A stretch of DNA of 64,000 bases from assembly GCA_019925095.2 (NCBI GenBank), contig CM034401.1, positions 18,632,338 to 18,696,337 on the forward strand, in the 5' to 3' direction. Below are positions 33,357 to 44,377 of the stretch, one piece after another. The position numbers and the translations under genes were made by a program. The notes under the pieces are model-generated. The model had not been told where the DNA came from and ran no database searches. It saw nothing but the letters and a program-made list of their open reading frames with translations. Every line of letters begins with the position of its first letter. Within the stretch, counting starts at the first letter, position 1. Source of the DNA: Dendrolimus kikuchii. Taxonomy: Eukaryota; Arthropoda; Insecta; Lepidoptera; Lasiocampidae.

Positions 33357-33490
33357 CTATCCTAAAGGCTGGCGGCACGTTGGCTTCACCATTGGTGTTC
33401 CAAACACCTATCCCCATAGGCGACGGTAACCACTTTCGATGAGCTGCGTCTATCTGACAAACAAGCAAATAGCTTCGAAATAAAAAATAT
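33357..33490 (+). mobile_element. CR1/Zenon-like LINE 3' tail
   Basis: Carries GGTGTTCCAAACACCTATCC, CCATAGGCGACGGTAACCAC and a CGAAATAAAAAAT end. Confidence 0.55.
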
Positions 33491-34499
33491 AGTTATTTGT
33501 TATACTTTACATTCAGTTGGTGAAGATCAAAGATTCTAAAATTGTAAAAAGGGTTTCCTTTAAATTCAGTATGGTGGCAAATACTATAAAAATTCTAACC
33601 TATAAACTAGTTATGTCAAATTGTTCTTTTAGATATGTCGCATTCCCAGCTACGAGTACATGCGTCTTTAAGCTTTCGTAACCTAATAGCAAAACCAGTA
33701 GCTGTTCAGTATACAATTGACAAGTACAAATCCCATGCACAAAATCGACTACCTGCTTAAAATCCTTTTATACGAAATGTGATGAGTCCTTTATAAGATG
33801 AACGTTCGTTTAATAATGTACATCACAAAGGGCCGCCAAAATAAATCAGTCTTTCAATTAATAATTTCAAGAATCTTGGCTTTGATTATATTTCAATCAA
33901 TTATAGGTGAACAATTATATTCATTAGTTGCCCGGACAGACTTCGTTCTGTCAAAAGTTAATAGCAAAAATTATTTTTTTACTTTTATTATTTATTTTTT
34001 TCTGTTAATTAAAACTCTCCGTGTGCTTTAAGGAACATACGAAAAAGAAATAGCCGAATTGGTCGAGCCCTCCTCGAGTTTTGCGCTTAGCAACATTAAT
34101 TTTTATTTATATAGATAAATATCTATGATTCTTCTATGATATTATAAATTTGTAATAGTGTAGTCTTTTGTTTTTTAGGTTTTTGTGTTTGTCTGTTTGT
34201 TCGGGATTCATGTTAAAAGTAATAGGCCAATTTCGATGCGGCTCTCGCTGAACAATAGCAAATTCCCAGACTTTAAATTTGCGGCATTTCATGTCAGAAC
34301 TTTTCTCAGGAGTGGTTTAAAGTGGTTAGGGCGCATAAAAATTGGCTGTTTCCGATGCTGTTTAACTACAACGATAGCCGCCTATTTTTTTTTTATGCTA
34401 TATGTCCTGGGAATCCTGGAATTTTTCCTAAGAATCGCTCACACGGCTGAAATAGCATGAAAATTAGTTGTGTTACTCTTATTATGGTACAGTTCGGTG
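33491..34499. other. AT-rich sequence with small repeat scraps
   Basis: 34065-34115 has CTCGAGTTTTGCGCTTAGCAA followed by TTTATATAGATA, related to the inner arm ends of the palindrome at 53849-54465. 34190-34350 holds a GTTTGTCTGTTTGTTCGGG opening of transposon type. No gene recognised. Confidence 0.35.
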
Positions 34500-34880
34500 C
34501 TACATAACAATGTTCATACCTGACTTTCATTCGCTGACGAAAAATTGAAAACATTTCCAACTCTATCTGTATGAATCTATATGTATTTTAGAGAGAGCAG
34601 CGCATTTGTAGCACCTTAGATATTGCAAATGTCCATAGGCGATGGTAACCGCTTTCCATCAGGTGGGCCGTCTGCCTGTCTGCTGAACTCATGCAATAAA
34701 AAAAATAAAAAATTAAAATGGGCATAGTGTTTAAATGATTAAATATAATGTATTCTATCTCATTCTCTCGCAGGATTAGTCCTATAGATTTATATGTTTA
34801 TCTCTTTTTAGTCTCGCTTTTTTGTTTCATCGAATTTCAAATCACAACGATTCTAAATAAGTTTCACTTCAAAAAGTAGG
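34500..34880 (+). mobile_element. repeat family E, interrupted by a SINE
   Basis: Outer parts (CCAACTCTATCTGTATGA before and CATAGTGTTTAAATGATT after the SINE, then CTCATTCTCTCGCAGG, CGATTCTAAATAAGTTTCAC) follow in order the reverse complement of 57075-56885. The SINE tail at 34590-34718 separates them. Confidence 0.65.
34590..34718 (+). mobile_element. SINE family A, 3' end only
   Basis: Starts AGAGAGAGCAGCGCATTTG and runs through GTCCATAGGCGATGG, CATCAGGTGGGCCGTC to a (AATAAAA)n tail. A 5'-truncated insertion into repeat E. Confidence 0.8.
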
Positions 34881-35377
34881 AACCGGATGCTCCGAATGCA
34901 ACCGGCATTTAACGCTAGAATGATATTAATAATGTTACATTATCGATTATTTTTATGTAGAAAAATAAGACGAAACATACCGACACATGTCAATCCGGCG
35001 CGAAATGTATGGGCCGTTTATAAATAAATGAGGTGTAACGCGGCTAGCCAAGTTTTGACGATGCCGACGTCTCGGAGACGCTAATTAGTGTACGCGACGA
35101 TTTAACCAAATGAATTTATTAACACAAACGTTGCAATCGTTTTGTTAACGATTAATGGGTTATTAGGGAAATTGGGTCGGCAATGACGATATTAAAAGAG
35201 CTGTTTATTTCTCTCTTACTCGCTTGTAAATGTAACAGACAGGAGTTATAACGCATTAATGTATTAGTCATATAAGTAGAAGAAGAAAAGGAAGAACTAA
35301 GAATAGGAAAGTTTTTGATGTGTCATTTTTTAAAACAAATTTTAGGCCTATATAATGAATAATATAATGTTAATAAT
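34881..35377. other. sequence with nothing recognised
   Basis: No gene or classified repeat. Confidence 0.4.
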
Positions 35378-35575
35378 GTAGTGGAACATTTTCAAGCCAA
35401 TAGATAGCACTGTGCAATAATTGAGGTTGCAAACAATTCCCGAAAAATATAAAAAAAAAAACAATAATAGATAGTAGAGCCTGGGCCTGCGGGCCATAAT
35501 AATAGCCTCATTGGAAGGTCTTCTTTTGAGACGGAGGAGCATTTCACCTCGCTCCGCCATTCTATACGGGGCACC
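35378..35575 (+). repeat. dispersed repeat I, direct partner of 43175-43345
   Basis: GTGGAACATTTTCAAGCCAA, GCAATAATTGAGG, AATTCCCGAAA and GAGGAGCATTTCACCTCGC occur in the same order and orientation at 43175-43345. Family unknown. Confidence 0.6.
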
Positions 35576-35666
35576 CTAAAATAACATTTCTTCCAAATAG
35601 CGCCACCTACTATTCATGTTCATCATGTTGGTCATCGCTCAGATATAAAAGCGGGCGTAACAACAA

Positions 35667-36005
35667 ATGATCACTTAGTCCGATAGAGACATCGCCCCCG
35701 CAGCCGTTGTCGAACCACTCAGGAGGTGCCTCCTTGAGCGCGCTGCATCCGGACTGAACGCCTCCACTTTCACGGAGTCAGGAACCCCACCAAACTCGGT
35801 ATCGCTGAAATAGCCATTTGTGGCTACTCAGCTGGATCCTACACACATAGATGATCAGTTAGTCCGATAAAGTCATCTCTCCCCGCAGTGGCCGATCTGC
35901 TTCCGGGCTGAACGCCTCCGCTCCCACGGAGTAAGGAAGCTCACTAAGCCTGGTACCACTGAAACAGCCACCTGCGGCTATTCAGCCGAATCCTGCACAA
36001 AAATG
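35667..36005. repeat. tandem duplication, ~180 and ~150 bp units
   Basis: ATGATCAC/GTTAGTCCGATA begins units at 35667 and 35851. Both then contain CATC-CCCCGCAG, GGACTGAACGCCTCC / GGGCTGAACGCCTCC, CGGAGT-AGGAA, ACTGAAA-AGCCA and GCTGGATCCT/GCCGAATCCT. A third start (ATGATCATT) at 36003 breaks off. Confidence 0.75.
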
Positions 36006-36096
36006 ATCATTCTCACTTCACTTTAATCAGATGCATATGTCATAGTCGCGCTCTAGGGAGGCTAATTATTATGCGAGAATCATAATTTTCAATTAA

Positions 36097-36450
36097 CTAG
36101 CGATCCCTGCAGACGTAGTCAGCCCTGAAAAAATAAAAATCCAAGGCCCGATTCTAGCTCCTCCTACCTGTTGCCATTATGAATCTAAACCATCCGGGGA
36201 ACCCCACTGAAACACACAAAAAAATCATCAAAATAGATCCAAGAGATTAGGAGGATCCTAAAACCCGATACCAGCGCCACCTACCGGTTCCAATTGTGAA
36301 TCTAAACCATTCAAAGACCCACACAAACACACACAAAAAATTTCATCAAAATCGTTTCCAAGTTGTGTACGCACATACATTTCTACGAGTCATTTTTATT
36401 TATGTATATTTTGCGTTAACCGAAAAAAATCGTTTCAAATGTTTTACTGT
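36097..36450 (-). mobile_element. Helitron-like element
   Basis: Its 3' end on the minus strand reads GACTACGTCTGCAGGGATCG then CTAG followed by T. The interior contains two versions of GAATCTAAACCAT (plus strand 36181 and 36298), an internal ~117-bp duplication. 5' end undefined. Confidence 0.5.
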
Positions 36451-36975
36451 ACCTATACATCCAGCACCAAAAGTGGTCTTAAAAAAATCATTTCTTTGCT
36501 ACTTGTTACTTATAAGTGCGTCGCTATTTCTTCAAATAAAGTTTAGGTCTTAAAGTTTGTATTAAAGAATAAAACTTCAAACGTAATGAATGCTTTGCGG
36601 TGTCATCTATTATTCGTGCAGGATTTAGGATTTAGTTTCATTTTTACTGGGCGACTCACTCCTAATGTTCGTGTTCCATGTATGTATATACATAGTTCAA
36701 TATATCAATAACATATCCTACAACAGTGCCCAAGATACGTATCTATATTCGCATATATAAAATGAAAGAAATTCACTAGTATATTATTTCGTCCACTTCA
36801 AAGACACGTTGATCGTAGCAAGATCTAAAGAACGAAGCGAAATACACTTTGATACGTCGTACATCAAAACACAAAGCGGGTGACCACTTAATACAGCTTT
36901 GCGGATGTCACGGTTCAAACGGAAACGTCAAGAACCAGTGTCTTAAGCGAATTTGGGCTCCGTATATTATAAACA
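36451..36975. other. AT-rich sequence, nothing recognised
   Basis: No gene or classified repeat. Confidence 0.4.
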
Positions 36976-37315
36976 TAACATACATACATACATAGCTTCA
37001 CGCCAGTTCCCTTGCGGGGTAGGCACGAACAACAGAGCGCCATTCAGGCTTATTCTTACACACCTCATTCGCTTCTTTGACATTCATAGCTCTTGTCATG
37101 CACGCTCGTCTGTTCTTAAGGCTCCTGACATCACCTTCTGCTAGTATACGATCAATTTGATCATGGAAGGTGTGTCGTGGCCTTCCACGACTTCTGCATC
37201 CATCCGCTTTTGCATTGTATATATGTTTAGTCATTCTTTCATCATGCATTCTTTCTACATGCCCGAACCCCCAGAGCATTCCTTTCCTTACCTTCACCCC
37301 GAAACTCATAAACAT
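36976..37315 (-). pseudogene. LINE reverse transcriptase, C-terminal fragment, (TATG)n tail
   Basis: The minus strand encodes an uninterrupted 105-residue C-terminus containing GFGHVERMHDERMTK, GCRSRGRPRHTFHDQIDR and RACMTRAMNVKEA, ending SVVRAYPARELA and a stop, then GCTATGTATG and (TATG)n. The GHVERM and GRGRPR-type motifs are found at the end of non-LTR reverse transcriptases after the thumb. A closely similar copy is at 54745-55135. The catalytic RT and endonuclease are absent, so it is dead on arrival. The frame is open, suggesting a fairly young insertion. Confidence 0.75.
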
Positions 37316-37369
37316 AACAAATACACTATAATGTCTAAGGGCGTGAGTGAATGAGACGGCATTTTGCCG

Positions 37370-37690
37370 GGCCTATACATAGTCATAAATCGGGTTTGCG
37401 CCCGGTCATCAGTTAGCTATGATATACTGTGAAGTTATGTTCATGAGCCGGCGGCAGCGTCGGTCCGGCTCGATGCCGTTTCCGGTGCGCGGTCACGTAT
37501 AACGCTCCTACCAACGAGTGAAACCGCACTACAGCCAGCTAGCTGTCATTTGCAAACCGGGCGCTAACCATGCTCGTCGACATGCGTAACCGGCACCGAC
37601 TGGACGTCGGACCGGGTAGAAACCGGCTCGTCAACAACCTCCCTAACTTTGACAATCCGCAAAATATTTTCGATATTCACGGTTGACCTT
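37370..37690. other. GC-rich block of unknown nature
   Basis: Contains CGGCAGCGTCGGTCCGGCTC, GTTTCCGGTGCGCGGTC and CCGACTGGACGTCGG. No exon-like open frame with splice sites found. Could be an intronic regulatory element or an old repeat. Confidence 0.3.
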
Positions 37691-38870
37691 GAGACACGCC
37701 ATAGTGGCTAGGCGCTGTGCACTCTTCATGCTTTTTCTCAAAAACGTTTGAACGTATAGAAAATTGTTTAAAGCAAAACTTGTAGAGAATTTTATGCTCT
37801 ACTACTATTGTAATACATGCGAATAACCTTTAATGCATAGGATGCTAGATACTTACAAAAAACCATTTTTGCGACCTTTGACCTTGAATATCTTCAGACG
37901 CAGACACGTGATCTTATGAAACTATTGAGACAACTTTTAAAATATCAATGTAAAGAATTTTACAAGTTTATAGCTTATTGGCTCTCACTCTGAAGTGAAA
38001 TACTAATCTGACTGAACTGTTAATCTATTGTCGTCCACTGCTGGACGTAATACTCTTTAAAATGTAATATCTAGTTTTCATTTTTCTTCAGCCAGTCCCA
38101 TTACTACTTTTATGCACTATTAATTAGGTCATAAAACAATTTCCAACTTTTTGTGCATTTTTGTTCGTAATACTTCCAATTATCTATTTTTTTGTAACTT
38201 GACCTATTTATTCTCTTTTGTTTTTTAATCAACGGATAATTCAGGGGCATATTGGGACAAAGGATGTAATTTGCCCTACCTAGACTCGAAACCGGTACTT
38301 TTGCGTTTCAGCGAAAGTAAACAAGGCAAAAACAACGGGGGGAGGGGACAATGATTCGTGATAATGCTTTGTTTTAATATAATGCATGTACGATAATGCG
38401 ATTGTGGTAGGTAGGTCTGACATTAAAACATGCTGCGGTAAGTTCATTCAGGACGATGATATTAATAAAATCTCCGGATATTGGTTGTTAATTTTTGAAA
38501 AGTTTGAGAAATGTATTGTCTCTTAAAAATTATATTCTGAAGGCGCTTTTCTTGCAATATTTTAATCACAACCGACCCCCAAAATCGAGTTCAAAGAAAA
38601 ATGACTACGCAGGGATTTCTAAGTTGCCAAATCGTTAGTGGTTGTACACGCCACAAAGGTGAATGAAAAACCTACATTTAAACGAGTAGTTGAATCAAAG
38701 GAGGTCCCTTTTAGGCTTATTACACGGTCGGAAGGACCACGCAAAAGTTGAAAAAGTCTCTTGTTTTCATCCCCCCTCATAGACAGTGACAGATTTAGAA
38801 AGGTAATTTGGATTTATTCGTAGTTTGTGGGTCATAAACTTTTTACCTAAAAGATTAAACAACTACATGA
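37691..38870. other. sequence with nothing recognised
   Basis: A scrap GTCGTCCACTGCTGGAC at about 38030 recalls the RTE 3' signature in reverse orientation. Otherwise no gene or repeat was assigned. Confidence 0.4.
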
Positions 38871-39163
38871 CAATTTCCTGCGGCCAGGCGGCCTGTCCTA
38901 AGAGGCGACTAAACAACCCACAGCCAGGTGATAGGGCATTCACCTGACTGGATGGCGACCACTTCTGGGCTAAAGTATGTCGCCATAACCACCTTGAGTT
39001 GTGTTCCGGCATTAGTGACCAGGTTCCAGTCTCCCTTAAGAGAGCAGCAGCGCATTTGAAGCACCTTTGGTGTGGCAAATGTCCATAGGCGATAGTAACC
39101 GCTTTTCATCAAGTGGGCCGTCTGCCTGTCTGCTGAACTCATGCAATAAAAAATAAAAAAAAA
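38871..39163 (+). mobile_element. SINE family A copy
   Basis: Starts CAATTTCCTGCGGCCAGGCG (first ~35 bp missing), keeps all later landmarks, CCGGCATTAGTGACCAGG, GTCCATAGGCGATAG and CATGCAATAAAAAATAAAA. Confidence 0.8.
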
Positions 39164-39955
39164 CATTATGCATAAGAGTATCGTTAGTTAATATTATACT
39201 TCACCTGTATATTAAACAATATAACACATAAATAAAATAATAAATTATAAACTTTTAAAATAATATTATCTGAGATGTACTTATTAGCTTCCAAAACTGA
39301 CTTGTACATTAAACACTTTTACTCGTACAAAAATATATATTTATATTATAATTAATTTCAATAAGTAATCGTAATTGACTTTCAATAAATATTTGGTTTG
39401 ATTCTATTTTGAAATAAATACATTCATTATCATTTTCAATTACTAAACAGTGTCAATTTAAATGCTAGGCATCTTTTTTTTGCTATATATTTAGTAGAAA
39501 TATTATGGTACCTATATAGAAAGAATTAATTAATACCCTGTATTACGGAACATAAGTTAAAATTAAATTCTTCGAAAGTAGACACAATACAGATTGAACA
39601 ATATTATAACACCCATTTTGTCTGTTAAAGTACAATTGTAATTTGAATGGAATCTGTTAATAATATGGTTTTGGCCCGTACCAAATACGCCCCTGGCTAT
39701 GTCGGATGAGAATTAACGGCGACTATGCGGCGATAGCAATTAGAATGAGTGCCGTATTGTTCGATTGTCATTACATTTGTACGCCTAAAATGTTACATAT
39801 TGAAAGCCTATTTCTATTTGTGATATATTTTTTCCATTTGATATTTTAAAATGAAATGGAAATGAAATAAAACAACGTGTAAAAGCTTTTTGTTTTTGAA
39901 AGGGCTTTAAATATTTATTCATTGATTATGTTTATTTTTCATGCAGCTGTGTACA
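39164..39955. other. AT-rich sequence, nothing recognised
   Basis: No gene or classified repeat. Confidence 0.45.
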
Positions 39956-40135
39956 TCTATACTATACTATATACTATAATATTATAAAGAGGTAAAGTTT
40001 GTGAGTTTGTGACGTTGTAGGGGGTAATCTCCGAAACTACTGAACCGATTTTAAAAATTCTTTCACTGTTGGCAAGCTACACTATCCCCGGTTGACATAA
40101 GCTATATTATATTTTCAAAAAATTAGGAATCCTTA
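39956..40135 (+). mobile_element. Helitron-like element, 5' part
   Basis: Begins TC after A (TCTATACTATACTATATAC), then AAGTTTGTGAGTTTGTGACG, ACTACTGAACCGATTTT and CCCCGGTTGACATAAGC. No 3' end was found, so the copy may be truncated. Confidence 0.5.
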
Positions 40136-40618
40136 CTAACACTCCAATAGTGTAACTCAAGGTGTAAAAAAATTACCTAAAATCGCGTGCGCTGTGAAAA
40201 CTATTGATGATAGAATAAAATAATGTACTACGACTTTGCAGAACACATCATTATTTACAAAAAGTGTCGCGACAGCATATGTCTAACTATTTATTATAGT
40301 TATGCCACAATAAGTGTTCTTTTATTTTAAAATTTTAAATAAAACGCCGCCGCTAGAAAAGGCTCTTTATTTGTATCTTGGTATTCATCTTTATGAAAAT
40401 AAATTACTTCAAATTCAAGACTGCTTCAATACCTTTATATAACTTTTCAAATTATTCAATTCGGACATTCCATTCGAACGATATCACGAGTTTAAAAATG
40501 TAAGTATTAGAAAAAAGTTGCGTGGTCGCCGCGCACCCTAATCGGCTAGATAGGCTTATGTGATGTAGGCGTCACTGGGGTACGCGCAATACGGGAGGAG
40601 AGAAAGTAAAGAAAGAAG

Positions 40619-40818
40619 TAAAGTTTGTGAGTTTGTGACGTTGTAGGGGGTAATCTCTGGATCTACTAAACCGATTTTGAAAATGCTTTCACCAGTGGAA
40701 AGCTACATTATTCCTGAGTGACATAGGGTTGGTTGATTTTGATTGGTTGATTGTGATTAATAATAAGTATTTTTTAATTTTTTTCTGATGCCCAGCGAAG
40801 TGGGAATGGTTCAGCTAG
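40619..40818 (+). mobile_element. Helitron-like element, 3' part
   Basis: Shares AAGTTTGTGAGTTTGTGACG with 39990; ends with a CCCA-GCGAAG-TGGG hairpin, then CTAG at 40815-40818 and T. Confidence 0.6.
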
Positions 40819-41754
40819 TTTTACATAAATATAATCAAAATATCCATATTATAACTGAGTAGAAAAGCAGGCGAACTGTATAGGGGGCTGGAATTGTGTG
40901 AGATGTTTTCTGTGATTTGTGTGTGACTCACTTATTTTTCTTCGGGAATCTTCTTTGGGCCGGCCCATCTGGCAGCTTCTTTCTTGACGTGACACGTTTG
41001 CACTGTGTTTGCGATGTTGGTAATACAGAATAAGCCATCTTATATAGGTATGTTAAATATTAATTATATTGATATTCGACTAGGGGAAACTTGTGGGAAC
41101 AGAGGGCGGGGCGCGAAGCGAATTTTAGCACGGGGCTTAAAAATACACAAATGTCACAGTCAGTGACGACATGTCTCTTTTATTTTTTTATTAAGCGGTA
41201 ACAAGGTTTTGGCCTTTACAATAACCATGCATTGAACGTGGCTGTATCATCAGTAGAAATAGATTAGAACTTGGAACAAATTACAATTAAATGATTAAAA
41301 TTGTGAATTAGTGGTAACTTGGTCTAAGTTGCTTACATTCAAAACAGCCTAAGCGGTGCTTATTGCTTAGACAGTTTTAAACGTTTTGGCAAAAACAGGG
41401 TCCTTGTGAAATTTTCATGTCCGTCTGCATGTCCAACCGCCTTTTTACGTGGTAGACACAACTTCATCTGTATGGACAAAATTGGGCAGGAATCTTATAA
41501 TATAAATCTATATAAATGTTAGTCAGAATTCGAAAAGTCCTAATTATGTTTATACGTGCCTTTTTATTTAAGTTTTTAGGTAATAAAACATTCGCTACGA
41601 AAGACACAACTATATACTTTGATATAAAAGGTTCATGGGAAGCGTACCATAAGTGCGTATCTACCTTAACACACCGAGTTCGAACTGTTATATAGGAAGC
41701 TCTGAAGAACGTCTAAAAAAAAACCTTTTCCGAACAAACTGATGATGATGATGA
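40819..41754. other. sequence with nothing recognised
   Basis: No gene or classified repeat. Confidence 0.4.
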
Positions 41755-41762
41755 TCATGATC

Positions 41763-41955
41763 TGGAGAGAATTTTCCGCCAAGGTTTTTCCTCTGCGCTA
41801 CGACATGGGGTCGTTTAAGAAGGGCGTTATAAAATTTCTTAGAGGCCGGCAACGCGTTGTCAACGCCCCTGGTGTTGCAAACATCCATAGGCGACGGTAA
41901 CCACCTTCCATCAAGTGGGCCGTCCGCCTGTTTGCCTGCTTCAGACAATAAAAAA
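41763..41955 (+). pseudogene. CR1/Zenon-like LINE, C-terminus and tail (second subfamily)
   Basis: An open frame from 41763 reads WREFSAKVFPLRYDMGSFKK, then GVIKFLRGRQR, and ends NIHRRR and TAA at 41898-41900. It parallels the end of the LINE protein at 57201-57983 (NMGLFKKGVNRFLKSQRGRQ ... VHGRR). After the stop come CCACCTTCCATCAAGTGGGC and a GACAATAAAAAAAA tail. Only the last ~45 codons remain. Confidence 0.7.
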
Positions 41956-42239
41956 AACACTTAATATTTCAATAAATTTAAAATTTATACTTTTGAACAA
42001 AACTGAGAATTAAAGCTAAACACGGAAATGAAAATGAACAGAGATTGAGTCCAAGAAACAGAGGTCAGATCAGGTCGGAAGATGGAGGTGAACTGTCTGT
42101 CGATTGAATCCGTTGGTGAGATCTGCCGAGCAATATAGGATGGGAACCTAGTCCTTGCATCGTGTATCTTTATATTTTTCTTATTTCCTTTCAACGGACA
42201 CTTATAACAGAACGGAAAACATAAATTGCATATAATTAA

Positions 42240-42335
42240 TGCCGTGCTTGATCGCCGCTATTGAAAAGTGGCCGAAACGTCGATGTTAAAATCAAACAAA
42301 ATGCCTCGCTTAAAACCGTTAAAACGTAATTTTAA
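42240..42335 (+). repeat. dispersed repeat G
   Basis: TTGAAAAGTGGCCGAAACG, ATGCCTCGCTTAAAACCG and TTAAAACG match the minus strand of 21055-21150. Family unknown. Confidence 0.5.
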
Positions 42336-42391
42336 TTACATGTAACAGTCGCGGAAACTTGAGAAAATAATAGTATTTAACTATGCCGTAT

Positions 42392-42690
42392 GAATACAAT
42401 TTCCTGCAGCCAAGCGACCTGTCGTAAGAGACGACCAAACAAAACACAGCCAGGTGGTCGAGCATTTGCCCGACTGAATGGATATCACCCCTGGTCTAAA
42501 GTATGCCGCCATAACAACCTTGAGTTGTGTTCCGGCATTAGTGCCCAGGTTCCTGTCCCCCTTAAGAGAGCAGCAGCGTATTTGTAGCACTTTTGGTGTT
42601 ACATATGTCCATAGGCGATGGTAACCGCTTTCCATCGAGTGGGACGTCTGCCTGTCTGCTGAACTCCTGCAATAAATAAAAAATAAAAGA
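42392..42690 (+). mobile_element. SINE family A copy ending 38 bp before a CELF exon
   Basis: Starts GAATACAATTTCCTGCAGC, keeps all later landmarks and ends CTCCTGCAATAAATAAAAAA. It lies in the sense orientation of the host gene; its A tail is followed directly by the branch-point/polypyrimidine region of the 3' splice site at 42728. Confidence 0.8.
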
Positions 42691-42705
42691 AATTGCATAT
42701 TATTA

Positions 42706-42728
42706 ATTTTCTTATTTCTTCTTTGCAG
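42706..42728 (+). promoter_or_regulatory. 3' splice site of the CELF exon
   Basis: A T/C-rich tract ends CTTTGCAG at 42728. TATTATTAAT just upstream offers a branch-point adenosine about 30 nt before the AG. The SINE tail abuts this module. Confidence 0.8.
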
Positions 42729-42777
42729 ATGCACCATCCCATCCAGATGAAACCGGCTGACAGTGAAAATAGAAATG
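42729..42777 (+). CDS. CELF/Bruno RNA-binding protein, 49-nt internal exon
   Basis: The exon encodes MHHPIQMKPADSENRN in phase 0 and leaves one base (G) for the next codon. This peptide is the conserved end of RRM1 and start of the RRM1-RRM2 linker in CELF1/2 and insect Bruno proteins, which bind GU-rich RNA and control splicing, translation and decay. CELF3-6 and Bruno-3-type proteins carry a different version here (family knowledge). Upstream is a textbook 3' splice site: TTTTCTTATTTCTTCTTTGCAG; downstream is GTAAGT. The 49-nt length equals that of the equivalent vertebrate CELF exon (from memory). No other RRM exon was found, so the flanking introns appear to exceed 40 kb upstream and 21 kb downstream within the window. 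The paralogue (Bruno-1/Arrest or Bruno-2) cannot be decided from 16 residues. Confidence 0.9.
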
Positions 42778-43174
42778 GTAAGTCTATTATTGAGTTATTA
42801 TTGTATTTGTAAATATTGGTTTAATGTATAAACGCGAAAGTCTGTGTTCGTTTGTTGCCTTTTCACGATAAATTGAAACGACTGAACGGAATTTAATGCA
42901 ATTTCGCCAAAGACATGGTGTGTATTCATGGAAAAAAAATTGGCTATTTTGTATTAAAAAACGATTTTAAGGGAGTAAAATTCCAATATTCCTTAAATCT
43001 GCGATGTAGATTAAAATATTTTAACGAATAAAAAAAGAAATGCTCAATGATCGTAGTACCCTATATACATACATATTTTTTTTTTGGTATATCTATCGTA
43101 CGGAAAATCTCAAAAAACAAAACAACAATAAAGGTCTATTTTATTTACCAAGCAAGTGATTCGGAGACGTCCGG
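42778..43174. other. start of the downstream intron
   Basis: Begins GTAAGTC. 42830-42960 carries ACGCGAAAGTCTGTGTTCG, GTTTGTTGCCTTTTCACG and AACGACTGAACGGAATTT, phrases of Helitron-like elements, without ends. Confidence 0.5.
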
Positions 43175-43345
43175 TGTAGTGGAACACTTACAAGCCAATA
43201 GATGGCGCTTTGCAATAATTGAGGACGCAAGCGATTCCCGAAACGTACTAAGATAATAAGATAATCAACGATAACCGCGCTGGAAGATCTTCCTTTAAGA
43301 CTGAGGAGCATTCCATCTCGCTCCTTCTCTATACGGCGCACTCTC
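43175..43345 (+). repeat. dispersed repeat I, second copy
   Basis: See 35378-35575; here GTGGAACACTTACAAGCCAA, CAAGCGATTCCCGAAACG and GAGGAGCATTCCATCTCGC. Confidence 0.6.
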
Positions 43346-44333
43346 TTCACCGGAAAAAAATAGAAAATATTTTGTTTTGCTAACAAAGCCCCACCCCACG
43401 TTTCGATTTATATAGTTACGTATAATAAATTTTAAAACATAAAACAATCAATATCACTTTATCTAATACAATTCACAGCAATCCTTGAAGTTACCTCGTT
43501 CGCATTTAGCACATGTTCTAAGCAAACAATCCGCAACCATTTCTGTGCGCAAGTTTATACTTCAAGTTATTTTTCGACCTTGGAATATCCTCATGCGAGC
43601 ATAGCGCTCATATTTTGTGCAAATATTGGAACTACATTCAGATACGTGTCGGTGGTAATAATTTTAAATGTGTTCTTATTTTCACTAATGCCTACTGTTT
43701 GCACGTGAACTCGAACTAATCTTAGGCCTAGCATGCACTATGATGCGATGACTTTGATGCCTTTTTAAATTTGGCGCCGGAAAAAGAATGGGACTGACCA
43801 ACTAGCTCTTGTTGTGATGCGATTTAAAATTCGAAACCCAAAAAAAAACGTAATTGTCAAGCCCGCACATTGCGATGCAATTTCCGTGACATTAGTTACC
43901 GCATCTTTCAAAGAATAAACACAGACATGTGCTAAGAGGCCAAACTCAGCACTTGCGTTTATTTATTATTGTCAGCACAGATAATGTACTATAATTAAAG
44001 ATCTACTACGATTTGGATAGGAATTAAAATTAATTGAATATCGATATTTTAAATATCGGTTATCATAGCGCCATCTGTGATCTGTGTTTGAATTTATATT
44101 CATGATAAACTAGAAAGCAGGTAGTTTGAAGTTTAAAAGCGATTTGACAAATAAAAATTTATTGCCTGAGATGGCATCTTTGAATTCAGTGCAACTAGCA
44201 GTTATACTGAAGAAAACGTATTATTCACTTTTTACAGTGTTTACGGCGAGACACGAAAGTTCGCCGGATAATGAACAAATTTGCTTTGAATCCGGTCAAT
44301 CTTTTGTCCGGTTTACGAAGATTATCTTGACCG
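43346..44333. other. sequence with nothing recognised
   Basis: No gene or classified repeat. A 73-codon open frame at 44126-44347 lacks splice signals and domains. Confidence 0.4.
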
Positions 44334-44377
44334 AAGATAATGTATAGGCGTGAAGTTATGTATGTATGTATGTATGT
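44334..44377 (+). mobile_element. 44-bp LINE tail insertion with 10-bp target duplication
   Basis: ATCTTGACCG occurs at 44324-44333 and again at 44378-44387. Between them lie GGCGTGAAGTTATG and (TATG)n, the tail of the LINE at 54745-55135. The extreme truncation plus duplication fit target-primed reverse transcription that stopped almost at once. Confidence 0.65.
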
